Shown here one piece after another: positions 17,354-27,105 of a stretch of 64,000 bases of DNA (position 1 is its first letter; every line of letters starts with the position of its first letter). The position numbers and the translations under genes are program-made. The DNA comes from Urbifossiella limnaea (GTDB taxonomy: Bacteria; Planctomycetota; Planctomycetia; Gemmatales; Gemmataceae), in the NCBI RefSeq assembly GCF_007747215.1, contig NZ_CP036273.1:3704322-3768321 (forward strand), in the 5' to 3' direction. The notes below the pieces were generated by a model. The model had not been told where the DNA came from and did not search any database. It saw nothing but the letters and a program-made list of their open reading frames with translations.

Positions 17354-20020
17354 TCAGTCCACGAACGCGAACTCGTTGCTCAGCAGCAACACCTGGGCGT
17401 ACTGCTCCCAGCGGCCGGTCGCGGCGTCGGCCACGAACTCGCGGCCCAGCGCAAGTTCGGCAGGCGTTGGGGCGCGGCCCAGCGCCAGGCGGTACAGCGC
17501 GGTCACTTTGGCGTCGGGGGTGCCGGCGCTCGTCATCTCCGGGCGCGTCGCCAACGCCACCGCCTGCTCGCGCACGAACGGGCTGTTCATCAGGAATAGC
17601 GCCTGCTGGGGGACCGTGGTCAGGAACCGCTGCGGGCTGTGTTGGTCCGGGTTCGCCGCATCGAAAACGCGGAGTGTGCCCGGAGGGTTCAGTCGGTCGA
17701 TCAGGCCGTACACCGATCGCCGCGTCGGGAACGGTGCCTTGAACAAATCCACCGGCCGGCCGTACACGGTGCGGTCGAGTTTGCCTGAACCCACGAGCAG
17801 TGAGTCGCGCAGCGACTCGAAGTCGAGCCGGCGGCGGTTCTGACGGGCGAGCAGCTTGTTTTCCGGGTCGGCGCGAAACAGCGCGTCCGGGGACGCACTC
17901 GCCTGCTGATACGTCGCCGAGAGCATGATCAGCTTGTGCAACCGCTTCGGGCTCCAGCCGTCGGTCACGAAGCGGTGGGCGAGCCAGTCCAGCAGTTCGG
18001 GGTGCGTCGGCGGGTCGCTGCGGACGCCGAAGTCGCTCGGCGTGCGGACGAGGCCGTGGCCGAAGTGCCCGGCCCACACGCGGTTCACGAACACCCTCGC
18101 GGTCAGCGGGTTGTCGGGGCTGGCGATCGCGTTCGCCAACTCCAGGCGGCCGCTCCCCTGCTTGAAGGGCTGGCGGTTCGTCGCGGCCACCGCGACCATC
18201 TGCCGCGGCACGGCGGGGCCGCGATTTCCAGGGTTGCCGCGGAGGAACACGACCGGCTCCTGCACGTTACCGTCGACCAGGACGTGCGCCCGCTGCGGGG
18301 CGTTCGGGCTGCTCGCCTGAAAGGCGTCCACCTTCCTCCGGGCCGCGACGAGGGCGTCGCGGTCGACCCGGTTGAAGAGCTTGTCGGCGTCCGCGACGGC
18401 GATGTCGAGCGGGCCGCCCTTCCCCGTAACGCCGGCGAGCGCGGCGTCGTCCTTGCCCTGAGCGATGGCCTTGCCGACGGCGGTCGCCGCCTCGCGGAAC
18501 GTCTTCGGCTTCGCGGCCGTCAGCGCGGCCGTGACGGCGGGATGGGCCTTCACTTTCAGGCCGTCGAGGGCGGCCGCGCTCTTGGCGGCGAACTCGGCTT
18601 CGGGGAGGGCGTGCAACGCCGCGAGCGGCGTGAGGACGGGGTTGCCCGCCTTGAGCTGCTCGGTCAGGTACGGTCGCCAGCGGCCGAGGACGAAGCCGTT
18701 CAGGTCGCGCTCCCGGGCGAACGCTTGAACCTGCTCGGGCGACTTGCCGCGGGCGTCGAGCCCGGCGCGGAGGTAGTCGGCGAGCGCGTCCGCGGCGCGG
18801 AGCTTGGCCACCGCGGCCTCGAACCGCCGCACCTTCTCGGCTTCAATGTCGGCCTCCTTCTTGGCCAGCTCGCGGTCGAAAGCCTGCTGCTCGGGCGACC
18901 GCTTCTCCGACAGGAGTGGCAGCTGCTTCGGCTCGACCGAACTCGCGAACACGCCGTAGAGGCTGTAATAATCCTTCGCGGGGATGGGGTCGTACTTGTG
19001 GTCGTGGCAGCGGGCGCAGGCCACCGACAGGCCCATCAGCCCGCGGGTGACCACGTCGATGCGGTCGTCGATGATGTCGTGCGTGTTGTTGAGGAACCGG
19101 CGGCCCAGCGTGAGGAAGCCCATCGCGGCCAGGGCCGACTTGTCCTCGCCGAGCGGCAGCCGGTCCGCGGCCAGTTGCTCGACGACGAACCGGTCGAACG
19201 GCTTGTCCTCGTTGATCGAGCGGATCACGTAGTCGCGGTAGGTGTAGGCGAACGGGAAGGCCTTCTCCTCCTGAAAGACGTAGCCCTTGGTGTCGGCGTA
19301 CCGCGCCACGTCGAGCCAGTGCCGGCCCCACCGCTCGCCGTAGTGCGGGCTCGCCAGCAGGTGGTCGATCACCGCCTCGAACGCGCCGGGCGTTTGGTCC
19401 TTCTCGAACGCAGCGATCTCGTCCGCGGTCGGCGGCAGGCCGATCAGGTCGTAGTAGGCCCGCCGAAGCAAGGTCCGCCGGTCCGCGGGCGCGGACGGCG
19501 TCAGCCCCTTCGTCTCCAGCTTCGACACCACGAAGGCGTCGATCGGGTGCGTCGTCGGCCGCCTGGTCGCCGGCGGCGCCTGCGGCTTCACCGGCTGGAA
19601 GGCCCAGTGCTTCGTCGGGTCGGCGCCCTTCACCACCGCCTGCTCGGCGGGGAACGGGGCGCCCATCCGCACCCAGTCCGTCAGGTCGGCGACCTGTTCG
19701 GGCCGTAGCGCGTCCTTCGGCGGCATCGCGTAGTCGCCCTCGCGCTTCACCGACTTGATGAGCCGGCTCTTGGCCGGGTCGCCGGGCACGATGACTGCCC
19801 CGTCGTCGGCACCCTGCTTGACCCCCGCCGCGGTGTCGAGGCGGAGGCCGGCACTCTGCTTCTTCTCGCCATGGCAGGAGAAGCATTTCTCGGCCAGGAC
19901 GGGGCGAACCTTCGTCTCGAATAACTGGGTCTGTTCGGCGGTCAGCTTGGCGGCGGGCTGTGCGGCCGCGGGCGTGGCGACGAGCGCGAGGAGGGGTACT
20001 ACGGCAATCCAGCGGGTCAT
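17354..20020 (-). CDS. Planctomycete cytochrome c, DUF1549 and DUF1553 protein
   Basis: 888 residues. Signal peptide at 1-20. A PSCyt1 heme module follows with CFSCH at residues 46-50 and a PGDPAKSRLIKSV segment. DUF1549 spans about 150-360 (HPIDAFVVSKLETKGL, HWLDVARYADTKGY and a second CxxCH as CARCH). DUF1553 spans about 610-860 (PDNPLTARVFVNRVWAGHFGHGLV, FESLRDSLL, LMNSPFVREQA). It is exported and predicted to bind heme covalently. Redox or polymer-degrading roles have been proposed for the family but not shown here. Its partner DUF1501 gene lies just downstream. Confidence 0.93.
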   Translation of the reverse strand: MTRWIAVVPLLALVATPAAAQPAAKLTAEQTQLFETKVRPVLAEKCFSCHGEKKQSAGLRLDTAAGVKQGADDGAVIVPGDPAKSRLIKSVKREGDYAMPPKDALRPEQVADLTDWVRMGAPFPAEQAVVKGADPTKHWAFQPVKPQAPPATRRPTTHPIDAFVVSKLETKGLTPSAPADRRTLLRRAYYDLIGLPPTADEIAAFEKDQTPGAFEAVIDHLLASPHYGERWGRHWLDVARYADTKGYVFQEEKAFPFAYTYRDYVIRSINEDKPFDRFVVEQLAADRLPLGEDKSALAAMGFLTLGRRFLNNTHDIIDDRIDVVTRGLMGLSVACARCHDHKYDPIPAKDYYSLYGVFASSVEPKQLPLLSEKRSPEQQAFDRELAKKEADIEAEKVRRFEAAVAKLRAADALADYLRAGLDARGKSPEQVQAFARERDLNGFVLGRWRPYLTEQLKAGNPVLTPLAALHALPEAEFAAKSAAALDGLKVKAHPAVTAALTAAKPKTFREAATAVGKAIAQGKDDAALAGVTGKGGPLDIAVADADKLFNRVDRDALVAARRKVDAFQASSPNAPQRAHVLVDGNVQEPVVFLRGNPGNRGPAVPRQMVAVAATNRQPFKQGSGRLELANAIASPDNPLTARVFVNRVWAGHFGHGLVRTPSDFGVRSDPPTHPELLDWLAHRFVTDGWSPKRLHKLIMLSATYQQASASPDALFRADPENKLLARQNRRRLDFESLRDSLLVGSGKLDRTVYGRPVDLFKAPFPTRRSVYGLIDRLNPPGTLRVFDAANPDQHSPQRFLTTVPQQALFLMNSPFVREQAVALATRPEMTSAGTPDAKVTALYRLALGRAPTPAELALGREFVADAATGRWEQYAQVLLLSNEFAFVD

Positions 20021-20152
20021 GCGTGATCCTCGTCGGGCCGGGTCCGGCCGGCGGGGCGCGGGATGGGCGTGTCTGGCAGGTAAGTGGATTTTACGTCACC
20101 GGGCGATTCCGGGCGAACCCCAATTCCTGAAGCGGCGATGAGACTTGGGCCG

Positions 20153-20181
20153 TTGCCTCGTCACCGCCGCGCGGGTACGCT
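20153..20181 (+). promoter_or_regulatory. Possible promoter of the kinase gene
   Basis: TTGCCT (20153-20158), 17-nt spacer, TACGCT (20176-20181), six bases before the ATG at 20188. If used, it would give a nearly leaderless mRNA. The hexamers are weak matches. Confidence 0.3.
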
Positions 20182-20187
20182 CATCCC

Positions 20188-22749
20188 ATGTCCGCACCGC
20201 CGTCCGATTCCGGCGAAGCAACGCGGGAGCCCGTCGCTCCCGCACCGTCGCCCGGCCGCACCGCCACTCGGGCGGACCCGGTCAGCGAGAACGGCACGAA
20301 GGCGTTCGACACCGCCACCGGGCCGGCCGCCCTTCCCACGTCCGACGACCGCTACGAACTCCGCTCCTTCCTCGCCCGCGGCGGCATGGGCGAGGTGTGG
20401 ACGGCGTACGACCGCGTTCTGAACCGGGAGGTCGCCCTCAAACTGCTCCGCGACGACGGCAAACACCACACCCCGTCGGCGTCGCGGTTCGTGGACGAGG
20501 CCCGCATCACGGGCAAGCTCCAGCACCCGGGCATCCCGCCGGTCCACGACCTCGGCACGCTCCGCGACGGGCGGGCGTTCATGGCCATGAAGTTGATTCG
20601 CGGCCGAACCCTCGCGGACGAGTTGGCGCCCACCCCGCCGCCGCTGGCCGAGCTCCTCCGCACCTTCGAGGACGTGTGTCAGGCGGTCGCGTACGCCCAC
20701 GATCGTCGCGTCATCCACCGCGACCTGAAGCCCGCCAACGTCATGGTCGGGGCGTTCCACGAAGTGCAGGTCATGGACTGGGGGCTGGCGAAGGTGCTCG
20801 CCGAAGCGTCGCCCGCGCCCGTTGCGCCGGCGGACGACGCGGCCGCTCCTCCCGTGTCGGTAATTGAGTCCGACCGCGACCCGAGTTCGCAGACGCGGGC
20901 CGGCAGCCTCCTCGGCACGCCGGCGTACATGCCGCCCGAACAGGCCAAGGGCGAGATCGACCGCACCGACACCCGCTCCGACGTGTTCGCCCTCGGGGCG
21001 ATGCTCTGCGAGCTCCTGACCGGCCGGCCGCCGTACTGGGCCGCGACCGCGCAAGAGGTGGTAGCCCTGTCGATCACGGCCCAACTCGGCCCGGCGTTCG
21101 AGCGGCTCGACGCTTCGCCCGTTGACCCCGAGTTGGTCGCACTGGCGAAGCGGTGCCTCCAGGCCGACCCGGACGCCCGCCCGGCCGACGCCAAGCAGGT
21201 TGCTGCCGCGGTGGCCGGATACCGCGCGGGCGTCGAGGGCCGGCTGCGTGACGCCGAGCGCGAGCGGGCCGCAGCCGAGGCGCGGCTCGTGGAGCAGCGG
21301 AAGCGCCGGCAGGTGCAACGGGCGCTGGCTGCGGCCGCGGTCGTGATCGTGGCGGGTGTGGCCGGCGGGGCGTGGTGGGCCGACCGGCAGGCGGCCGAGC
21401 GCGAGCTCGACCGCCGCCAGAAGCAGGCCGAGCTCGACCGGCTGGAGGCGCAGCGGTCGGCGGACGAACTCGCGCGTGCCGCGCGTGGCGCTCAGGCCGT
21501 CGAGTTTCTGCTCGACGAGGTGAACGCCGCCCTCGCCGCCGACTACGCCGAGAGGGCCGCGATTCCGTTCGGCCTGATCGAGAAGCGGCTTGCCGAGGGG
21601 GTTGTGGGAACGTCCGCGGCCCGCGTCGCCCGCGCCCGTGCCGACCTGACGATGTTGCGGGAGCTCGACGCGGCCGCCGAGGCCCAGTGGGCCGCGGAAG
21701 ACTATCGGCTCCGGGTGGGGCGCTCGACCGGCGCTTGGGACGCGGCCTTCCGGCGGTACGGCGTCGACCCTGGGAATACGCCGGTCGAGACCGCGGCGGC
21801 GGTGGTGAACGGCTCCGTCATCCGCGAGCGGTTGCTGCTGGCTCTCGACCTGTGGTTCCTCAACTTGTCCGACTCCGACCGTCGCACCGCGCTCCGGAAC
21901 ATCCTCCGCATTGCGGACCCGGACCCGTACCGGAACGAGTTCCGCACCACCGCCCTCGGCTTCGACCTGCGGTACAAGCAGTCTCTACTGGACCACCCGG
22001 CCGCCCTTCACCAGCCGCCCCGCTTCGCGGCCGTCATCGGGCAGGTGTACCAGTTCTCGGCCGCGACCCGGGAGCGTGTCCTTCGGCCGGCACTGGAGCG
22101 GAACCCGGACAACGTGCCGTTGATTCACACCATGTTGGGGGTGCTCGAAGCCGGCGGGACCGCGCGCGCCGAAACTCTCGCCCAGCAGCTGCGATGGGCG
22201 CAGGCGGCGACCTCGCTGCGGCCGGAGAGCAAGGTGGCGTGGCGGAGCCTCGGCCGGGCCCACTGGGACCGCGGCCAGTTCGAGGACGCCGCCCGCTGCT
22301 ACCGCCGGGCCGTGCGCCTCGACCCGCGGGACTACAACTCGTGGACGCAGCTCAGCGCCGTGCTACTCCGGATGCACGACCCCGAAGCCGCACTCGAAGC
22401 CGCGGACCGCGCCTTGGTGCTGAACCCGGACTACTCACACGCCCACATCAACCGCGGCTCCGTCTTCCAGCGACAGGGCCGGTACACCGAGGCGCTGAGG
22501 GAGTTCGACCTGGCCGTCGAGTTGGAAGCCCGGACCGGCATGGAGTCGTCCGGCTCCTACAACAACCGCGGCCACGCCCGCCTGCGACTCGGGGACTACA
22601 CCGGGGCCATAGCCGACTTCAAAGAAGCCCTTCGCATCACGCCGGACTCGACCCTGGCGGAGGCGAACCTGACGATCGCCGTGCGCTGGCGGCGCGGCGC
22701 GGCGGCCGAGGCGGTCGCGGCCCCGCCGCCGCGGGAAGTCTCTCCCTGA
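20188..22749 (+). CDS. Membrane Ser/Thr protein kinase with TPR sensor region
   Basis: 853 residues. The kinase domain spans about 55-335: glycine loop LARGGMGEVW near 60, catalytic VIHRDLKPANVMVG near 175-188, and MDWGLAK near 196 (DWG replacing DFG). GTPAYMPPEQAKGEIDRTDTRSDVFALGAML forms the activation segment and APE-like region. A coiled, Arg/Glu-rich juxtamembrane stretch precedes one membrane helix at about 378-397 (AAAAVVIVAGVAGGAWW). The extracytoplasmic part ends in TPR repeats (about 690-840; HWDRGQFEDAARCYRRAVRLDP, HINRGSVFQRQGRYTEALREFD). Substrates are unknown. It lies between two DUF1501/cytochrome pairs. Confidence 0.92.
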   Translation: MSAPPSDSGEATREPVAPAPSPGRTATRADPVSENGTKAFDTATGPAALPTSDDRYELRSFLARGGMGEVWTAYDRVLNREVALKLLRDDGKHHTPSASRFVDEARITGKLQHPGIPPVHDLGTLRDGRAFMAMKLIRGRTLADELAPTPPPLAELLRTFEDVCQAVAYAHDRRVIHRDLKPANVMVGAFHEVQVMDWGLAKVLAEASPAPVAPADDAAAPPVSVIESDRDPSSQTRAGSLLGTPAYMPPEQAKGEIDRTDTRSDVFALGAMLCELLTGRPPYWAATAQEVVALSITAQLGPAFERLDASPVDPELVALAKRCLQADPDARPADAKQVAAAVAGYRAGVEGRLRDAERERAAAEARLVEQRKRRQVQRALAAAAVVIVAGVAGGAWWADRQAAERELDRRQKQAELDRLEAQRSADELARAARGAQAVEFLLDEVNAALAADYAERAAIPFGLIEKRLAEGVVGTSAARVARARADLTMLRELDAAAEAQWAAEDYRLRVGRSTGAWDAAFRRYGVDPGNTPVETAAAVVNGSVIRERLLLALDLWFLNLSDSDRRTALRNILRIADPDPYRNEFRTTALGFDLRYKQSLLDHPAALHQPPRFAAVIGQVYQFSAATRERVLRPALERNPDNVPLIHTMLGVLEAGGTARAETLAQQLRWAQAATSLRPESKVAWRSLGRAHWDRGQFEDAARCYRRAVRLDPRDYNSWTQLSAVLLRMHDPEAALEAADRALVLNPDYSHAHINRGSVFQRQGRYTEALREFDLAVELEARTGMESSGSYNNRGHARLRLGDYTGAIADFKEALRITPDSTLAEANLTIAVRWRRGAAAEAVAAPPPREVSP

Positions 22750-22756
22750 GAGCGAG

Positions 22757-22785
22757 TTGAACGCCGGGTGACGGTCGGGTATCAA
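22757..22785 (+). promoter_or_regulatory. Promoter before the second DUF1501 gene
   Basis: TTGAAC (22757-22762), 17-nt spacer, TATCAA (22780-22785), about 45 bp upstream of the ATG at 22830. Confidence 0.45.
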
Positions 22786-22829
22786 TATCAACAACGCCTT
22801 ACGTCGCGGCCCACCTCCCCGAGGTCGTC

Positions 22830-24197
22830 ATGATCCGGCTGGACGCCCCCCGCCCCGCCAACGTCTGCAACGGCCCCAGCCGGCGCGACTTCTTCCACGC
22901 CGGGGCGATCGCCCCGATCGGCCTCACGCTCGCGGCCTTGGAGCGAGCAAAGGCGGCCGGCCAGGCCGACAACGACACGAACTGCATCATGCTGTTCCTG
23001 GTCGGCGGCCCGAGCCAGATCGACACCTGGGACCCGAAACCGAACGCCCCCGAGGAGGTCCGCGGCCCGTTCCGCCCGACACGGACGAACGTGCCAGGCA
23101 CGCAGATCAGCGAAATCTTTCCGCAGACGGCGCGGCACGCCGACAAGTTCTCGCTCGTGCGCTCGGTGTACCACACGGCCGCCGCCGTCCACGACACCGG
23201 CCACCAGATGATGCAGACGGGCCGGCTGTTCAGCGGCGGCGTCGAGCACCCGCACGTCGGCTGCGCGCTCGGCTACCTGAAGGGCGGGCGGGCCGAGTTG
23301 CCGCCGCACGTGCTGCTGCCGAAGCCGATCGGCCGCACCGGCGGGAACCTGCCCCACGGCCACGCGGCGGGTTACCTCGGCAAGCCGCACGACCCGTTCA
23401 TCCTGAACGCCGACCCGAACGCGCCCGGCTTCCGCGTCCCGGACCTGCTGCCGCCGGACTACATCACCGGCGTCCGCGCCGAGCGTCGGCAGCGGCTGCG
23501 GGAAGCGGTCGACGGCGCGACCGCGGCGTTCGAGGGGAGCGCGGCCGCCCGTCAGTTGGACGAGAACTTCGGCCTGGCCTACCGGCTGATGTCGTCGCCG
23601 CGGGCGCGCGACGCCTTCGCCCTGGAGAAAGAGCCGGACCGGGTGAAGGAGCGCTACGGCCGGACGCGGTTCGGCCAGAGTTGCCTCATGGCCCGCCGGC
23701 TGATCGAGGCCGGCGTACGCTTCGTTACGGTCAACATGTTCGAGACCGTGTTCGACGAGGTGACGTGGGACATCCACGGCTCGAAGCCGTTCACCGACAT
23801 CGTGCAGATGAGCCGCGAGGTGGTGCCGAACTTCGACCGGGCCTACTCCGCGCTGCTCGAAGACCTGAGCGAGCGCGGGCTGTTGTCGAACACGATGGTC
23901 GTGGCGCTCGGCGAGTTCGGCCGGACGCCGAAGGTGAACCCGGCCGGCGGCCGCGACCACCACCCCGGCGTGTGGACGATCCTGATGGGCGGCGGACCGT
24001 TGAAGGGCGGCCGCGTCGTCGGCGAGTCGGACGAGTTGGGCGGCACGCCGAAGACGCGGCCGGTGACGCCCGGCGAGGTGGCCGCGACGCTGTACCGCGG
24101 GCTCGGCCTGGACCCCCACAAGGAGTTGCCCGGCCCGCAAGGCCGGCCGATCCCGCTGGTGGACTTCGGCGTCCGCCCGATCGCCGAGCTGTTCTGA
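22830..24197 (+). CDS. DUF1501 family protein (Tat-exported)
   Basis: 455 residues. A twin-arginine signal (PSRRDFFHAGAIAPIGLTL) begins at residue 16. The DUF1501 core contains LFLVGGPSQIDTWDPKPNAP, SLVRSVYHTAAAVHDTGHQMMQTG, VALGEFGRTPKVN and GRDHHPGVWTILMGGGPLKGG. It is distinct from the copy at 15852 (the VYHT..HDTGHQ region differs). The gene directly downstream, 52 bp away, is a DUF1549/DUF1553 protein. Here DUF1501 comes first, the reverse of the other pair. Biochemical function is unknown. Confidence 0.93.
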   Translation: MIRLDAPRPANVCNGPSRRDFFHAGAIAPIGLTLAALERAKAAGQADNDTNCIMLFLVGGPSQIDTWDPKPNAPEEVRGPFRPTRTNVPGTQISEIFPQTARHADKFSLVRSVYHTAAAVHDTGHQMMQTGRLFSGGVEHPHVGCALGYLKGGRAELPPHVLLPKPIGRTGGNLPHGHAAGYLGKPHDPFILNADPNAPGFRVPDLLPPDYITGVRAERRQRLREAVDGATAAFEGSAAARQLDENFGLAYRLMSSPRARDAFALEKEPDRVKERYGRTRFGQSCLMARRLIEAGVRFVTVNMFETVFDEVTWDIHGSKPFTDIVQMSREVVPNFDRAYSALLEDLSERGLLSNTMVVALGEFGRTPKVNPAGGRDHHPGVWTILMGGGPLKGGRVVGESDELGGTPKTRPVTPGEVAATLYRGLGLDPHKELPGPQGRPIPLVDFGVRPIAELF

Positions 24198-24249
24198 TTG
24201 TCGATCGGCCGCTCCGTGCCCCCGAAGAGTTCTCCCCAGGATACCCGCG

Positions 24250-26715
24250 ATGCGGCAGACGGCCCTCGGACTCGTGCTTCTGCTCGCCCCCGGCGTTTGT
24301 GCGGCCGGCGAGTTGAAAGTCTACCCGCCCGCGGTCGCAGTGTCGGGACCGAACCGCGTCCAGCAACTCCTGGTCGTCGAGGAGGAGAACGGCCGCGTCG
24401 TCGCCGATCACACTACGAAGGCGACCTACACCAGTTCCACCACTTCCGTGGCGAAGGTGACCGCGGACGGGCTTGTTACCGCCGTCGGTGACGGCGACGG
24501 CACCGTCACGGTGACAGTCAACGGCCGGTCGCTACAGGTGAAGCTGACGGCGTCGACGGGCGTGTCGGGCTGGGGCTTCCGCAACCACGTCGTCCCGACG
24601 CTGACGCGGACCGGCTGCAACTCGGGGGCGTGCCACGGGGCCCTCGCCGGCAAGGGTGGGCTCAAGCTGTCGCTCCGCGGCTACGACCCCGACGCCGATC
24701 ACTTCGCTCTCACGCGCCAGGTCGTCGCCCGCCGCGTCGACCTTGCACGCCCCGCCGACAGCCTGATGCTCCAGAAGGCGACGCGCGCCCTGCCGCACGC
24801 CGGCGGCACGCGCTTCGAGGCCGACTCCGACCACCACGCGCTGCTCCTCCAGTGGGTCACCGCCGGGGCGACTGTTCCCGCGGCCGCGGAGCCGGAGTTG
24901 GTGCGGCTCGACGTGTTCCCGCGCGCGGCGTTGCTGAAGCCGCGGGACACGGTCCGCGTCGTTGTTCGTGCCGTCTACGCGAACGGCACCGTCGAGGACG
25001 TGACCCGCTGGGCCAAGTTCGTGTCCAGTGAGGAGCAGGCGGCGACGGTCACCGAAGACGGCGTGGTCACGGTCGTCGGGCACGGCGAGGCGGCCGTGTC
25101 GGTGTTGTTCGGCACGAAGGTCGCGGCCCTCACCGTTACCGCCCCGTTCGCGACGCCGGTCGATGCCGCCGCGTTCACGCCGCCGGCCGGGGCCGGCTTC
25201 GTCGACGTGCTCGTACTCAAGAAACTGCAACTCCTCCGCGTCGCGCCGAACGGCACCTGTTCGGACAGCGAGTTCGTCCGGCGCGTGTTCCTCGACGTGT
25301 GCGGCGTCCTACCCAAGCCCGAGGAAACGGCCGCGTTCCTCGCCGACACCGACGCGCGGAAGCGCGAGCGGCTCATCGACCGGCTGTTGGACCGGCCCGA
25401 GTACGTGGACTACTGGACGATGAAGTGGTCCGACCTGTTGCTGGTGTCGAGCCGGCGGCTGCCGCAGCCGGCGATGTGGGCGTTCTACCGATCGGTGCGG
25501 CAGTCGGTGGCCGACAACCAGCCGTGGGACCGCTTCGCCCGCGACATCCTCACCGCGTCGGGTAGCACTCTGACGAACGGCCGCGGCAACTACTTCGTCC
25601 TCCACCGCGACGTGTCCGACCTGGCCGAATCGACCGCGGTCACGTTCATGGGCACGTCCATCACCTGCGCCCGCTGCCACAACCACCCGCTGGAGCGCTG
25701 GACGCAGGACCAGTACTGGCAGTTCGCCAACCTGTTCGCCCGCGTCGGCCTGAAGAACGGCGACCGCCCCGGCGAGGTGCTGATCCAGCCGCGGGCCGAC
25801 GGCGACGCCCTGCACCTGCGGCGCGGCGTGGCCATGCCGCCGACGCCCCTGGACGGCAAGGCCGTGCCCGAGGGCGACTCGCGTGACCGCCGCGTGCACT
25901 TCACCGACTGGCTCACGGCCGCGGAGAACCCGTACTTCGCCAGGGCCGCGGTGAACCGCGTCTGGAAGAGCCTGATGGGTCGGGGGCTGGTCGAGACCGA
26001 GGACGACCTGCGCGACACCAACCCCGCCACCAACGTCGAGTTGCTCGACGCCCTCGCCGCGGACTTCGTGACGAACCGGTTCGACGTGAAGCACCTGATC
26101 CGCACCGTGACGCGCTCGGCGGCCTACCAGCGTGCGTCGAGGGCGAGCCCGGCCAACGCCGCGGACGACCGCTTCTACTCGCGTTACCTGTTGCGCCGGC
26201 TCCCGGCCGAGGTCATTCTCGACGCCTACTCGGACGTGACGGGTGTGCCGACGGCCTTCAACCAGCTGAAGTCGGCGGCCGGTGATTCTACGACGCCGAC
26301 GACCAGTTACCCGCTCGGCACGCGGGCGATGCAGCTGCCGGATTCGCTCGCCGTGTCGCGCTTCCTGGAGGCCTTCGGCCGGCCGGAGCGCGTGGCCACG
26401 TGCTCCTGCGAGCGGACCGCGGACGCGAGCGTCGGGCAGGCACTTCACCTCAATAACGGCCAGACGTTGAACGAAAAGCTTCGTAGCGGCACGTCGGTCG
26501 TGGCCCGCTGGGTGGACGCGAAACTGAGCGACCGCGAGGTCGTGGACCGGCTGTACCTCGCCGCGCTGAGCCGCGCCCCGACGGCGGAGGAGCGCGACCG
26601 GTTCGTCGGCATCCTGGCCGAGGCCGGCCGCGAGAGCCCCGCCGCCCGCCGCGAGGCGCTCGAGGACTTCGCCTGGGCCGTACTGACCGGCCGCGAGTTC
26701 TTGTTCAACCACTGA
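24250..26715 (+). CDS. Ig-like (Big2), DUF1549 and DUF1553 protein
   Basis: 821 residues. Signal peptide at 1-18. A bacterial Ig-like (Big2) domain spans about 20-98 (TTKATYTSSTTSVAKVTADGLVTAVGDGDGTVTV), with a second at about 217-300. Between them lies a Cys motif at about residue 123 (GCNSGACHG), with the CxxxxCH spacing common in this subfamily instead of CxxCH. DUF1549 spans about 315-510 with CARCH near 474. DUF1553 spans about 550-800 (NPYFARAAVNRVWKSLMGRGLVETEDDLRDTNP, LHLNNGQTLNEKL). Probably exported and paired with the DUF1501 protein upstream. Confidence 0.9.
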   Translation: MRQTALGLVLLLAPGVCAAGELKVYPPAVAVSGPNRVQQLLVVEEENGRVVADHTTKATYTSSTTSVAKVTADGLVTAVGDGDGTVTVTVNGRSLQVKLTASTGVSGWGFRNHVVPTLTRTGCNSGACHGALAGKGGLKLSLRGYDPDADHFALTRQVVARRVDLARPADSLMLQKATRALPHAGGTRFEADSDHHALLLQWVTAGATVPAAAEPELVRLDVFPRAALLKPRDTVRVVVRAVYANGTVEDVTRWAKFVSSEEQAATVTEDGVVTVVGHGEAAVSVLFGTKVAALTVTAPFATPVDAAAFTPPAGAGFVDVLVLKKLQLLRVAPNGTCSDSEFVRRVFLDVCGVLPKPEETAAFLADTDARKRERLIDRLLDRPEYVDYWTMKWSDLLLVSSRRLPQPAMWAFYRSVRQSVADNQPWDRFARDILTASGSTLTNGRGNYFVLHRDVSDLAESTAVTFMGTSITCARCHNHPLERWTQDQYWQFANLFARVGLKNGDRPGEVLIQPRADGDALHLRRGVAMPPTPLDGKAVPEGDSRDRRVHFTDWLTAAENPYFARAAVNRVWKSLMGRGLVETEDDLRDTNPATNVELLDALAADFVTNRFDVKHLIRTVTRSAAYQRASRASPANAADDRFYSRYLLRRLPAEVILDAYSDVTGVPTAFNQLKSAAGDSTTPTTSYPLGTRAMQLPDSLAVSRFLEAFGRPERVATCSCERTADASVGQALHLNNGQTLNEKLRSGTSVVARWVDAKLSDREVVDRLYLAALSRAPTAEERDRFVGILAEAGRESPAARREALEDFAWAVLTGREFLFNH

Positions 26716-26729
26716 AACGGAGCCCGCCC

Positions 26730-27086
26730 GTGCCTCCGACCGAATTCGGCCCCGACGGCCTTCCGCTCGAGCCGTTGCCCCCGGTGCCGCCCGAGGACGA
26801 GCAGACCACCGTCAACCGCTTCGGCGACGTTTTCGGCGGCGCTGCCGACGGCATCGACGTGATCGGCACCGTCGGCGACGGCATCTCCGGCGTTGCGGAG
26901 ACTGTCGGTTCGTTCGCGTCCGGTGCGGCCGAGGCTGTCGGCGGGGCGGCGGACGGGATCGGGGCCGTCGCCGACGGTGTCGGCAGCGCGGTCGGCGCCG
27001 CGGCCGACGGCTGTGGCAGTTGCTCTCTCGCGGTGCTCGTCATGCTCGCCTCGGTCGGCGCCGCTGTCGCCGCCGTTCTCCGCTAA
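26730..27086 (+). CDS. Small Gly/Ala-rich protein with C-terminal membrane helix
   Basis: 118 residues. The start is GTG at 26730, with ACGGAG about 9 nt upstream. An N-terminal Pro-rich stretch (residues 4-22) is followed by six or seven imperfect copies of a short G/A-D-G-[IV] motif (ADGID, GDGISG, ADGIG, ADGVGS; residues about 35-95). A helix then follows: CGSCSLAVLVMLASVGAAVAAVL. The pattern suggests an amphipathic glycine-zipper-like region anchored in the membrane. It lies between the DUF1553 gene (14 bp) and the WD40 gene (19 bp), likely one operon. Function unknown. Confidence 0.7.
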   Translation: MPPTEFGPDGLPLEPLPPVPPEDEQTTVNRFGDVFGGAADGIDVIGTVGDGISGVAETVGSFASGAAEAVGGAADGIGAVADGVGSAVGAAADGCGSCSLAVLVMLASVGAAVAAVLR

Positions 27087-27105
27087 CCCATCAGGCTGTT
27101 CACCG

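Noticed and set aside
22788-24140. 450-codon minus-strand frame opposite the second DUF1501 gene
   Set aside because: Shadow of a conserved gene; Arg/Val/His-rich composition without domain features.
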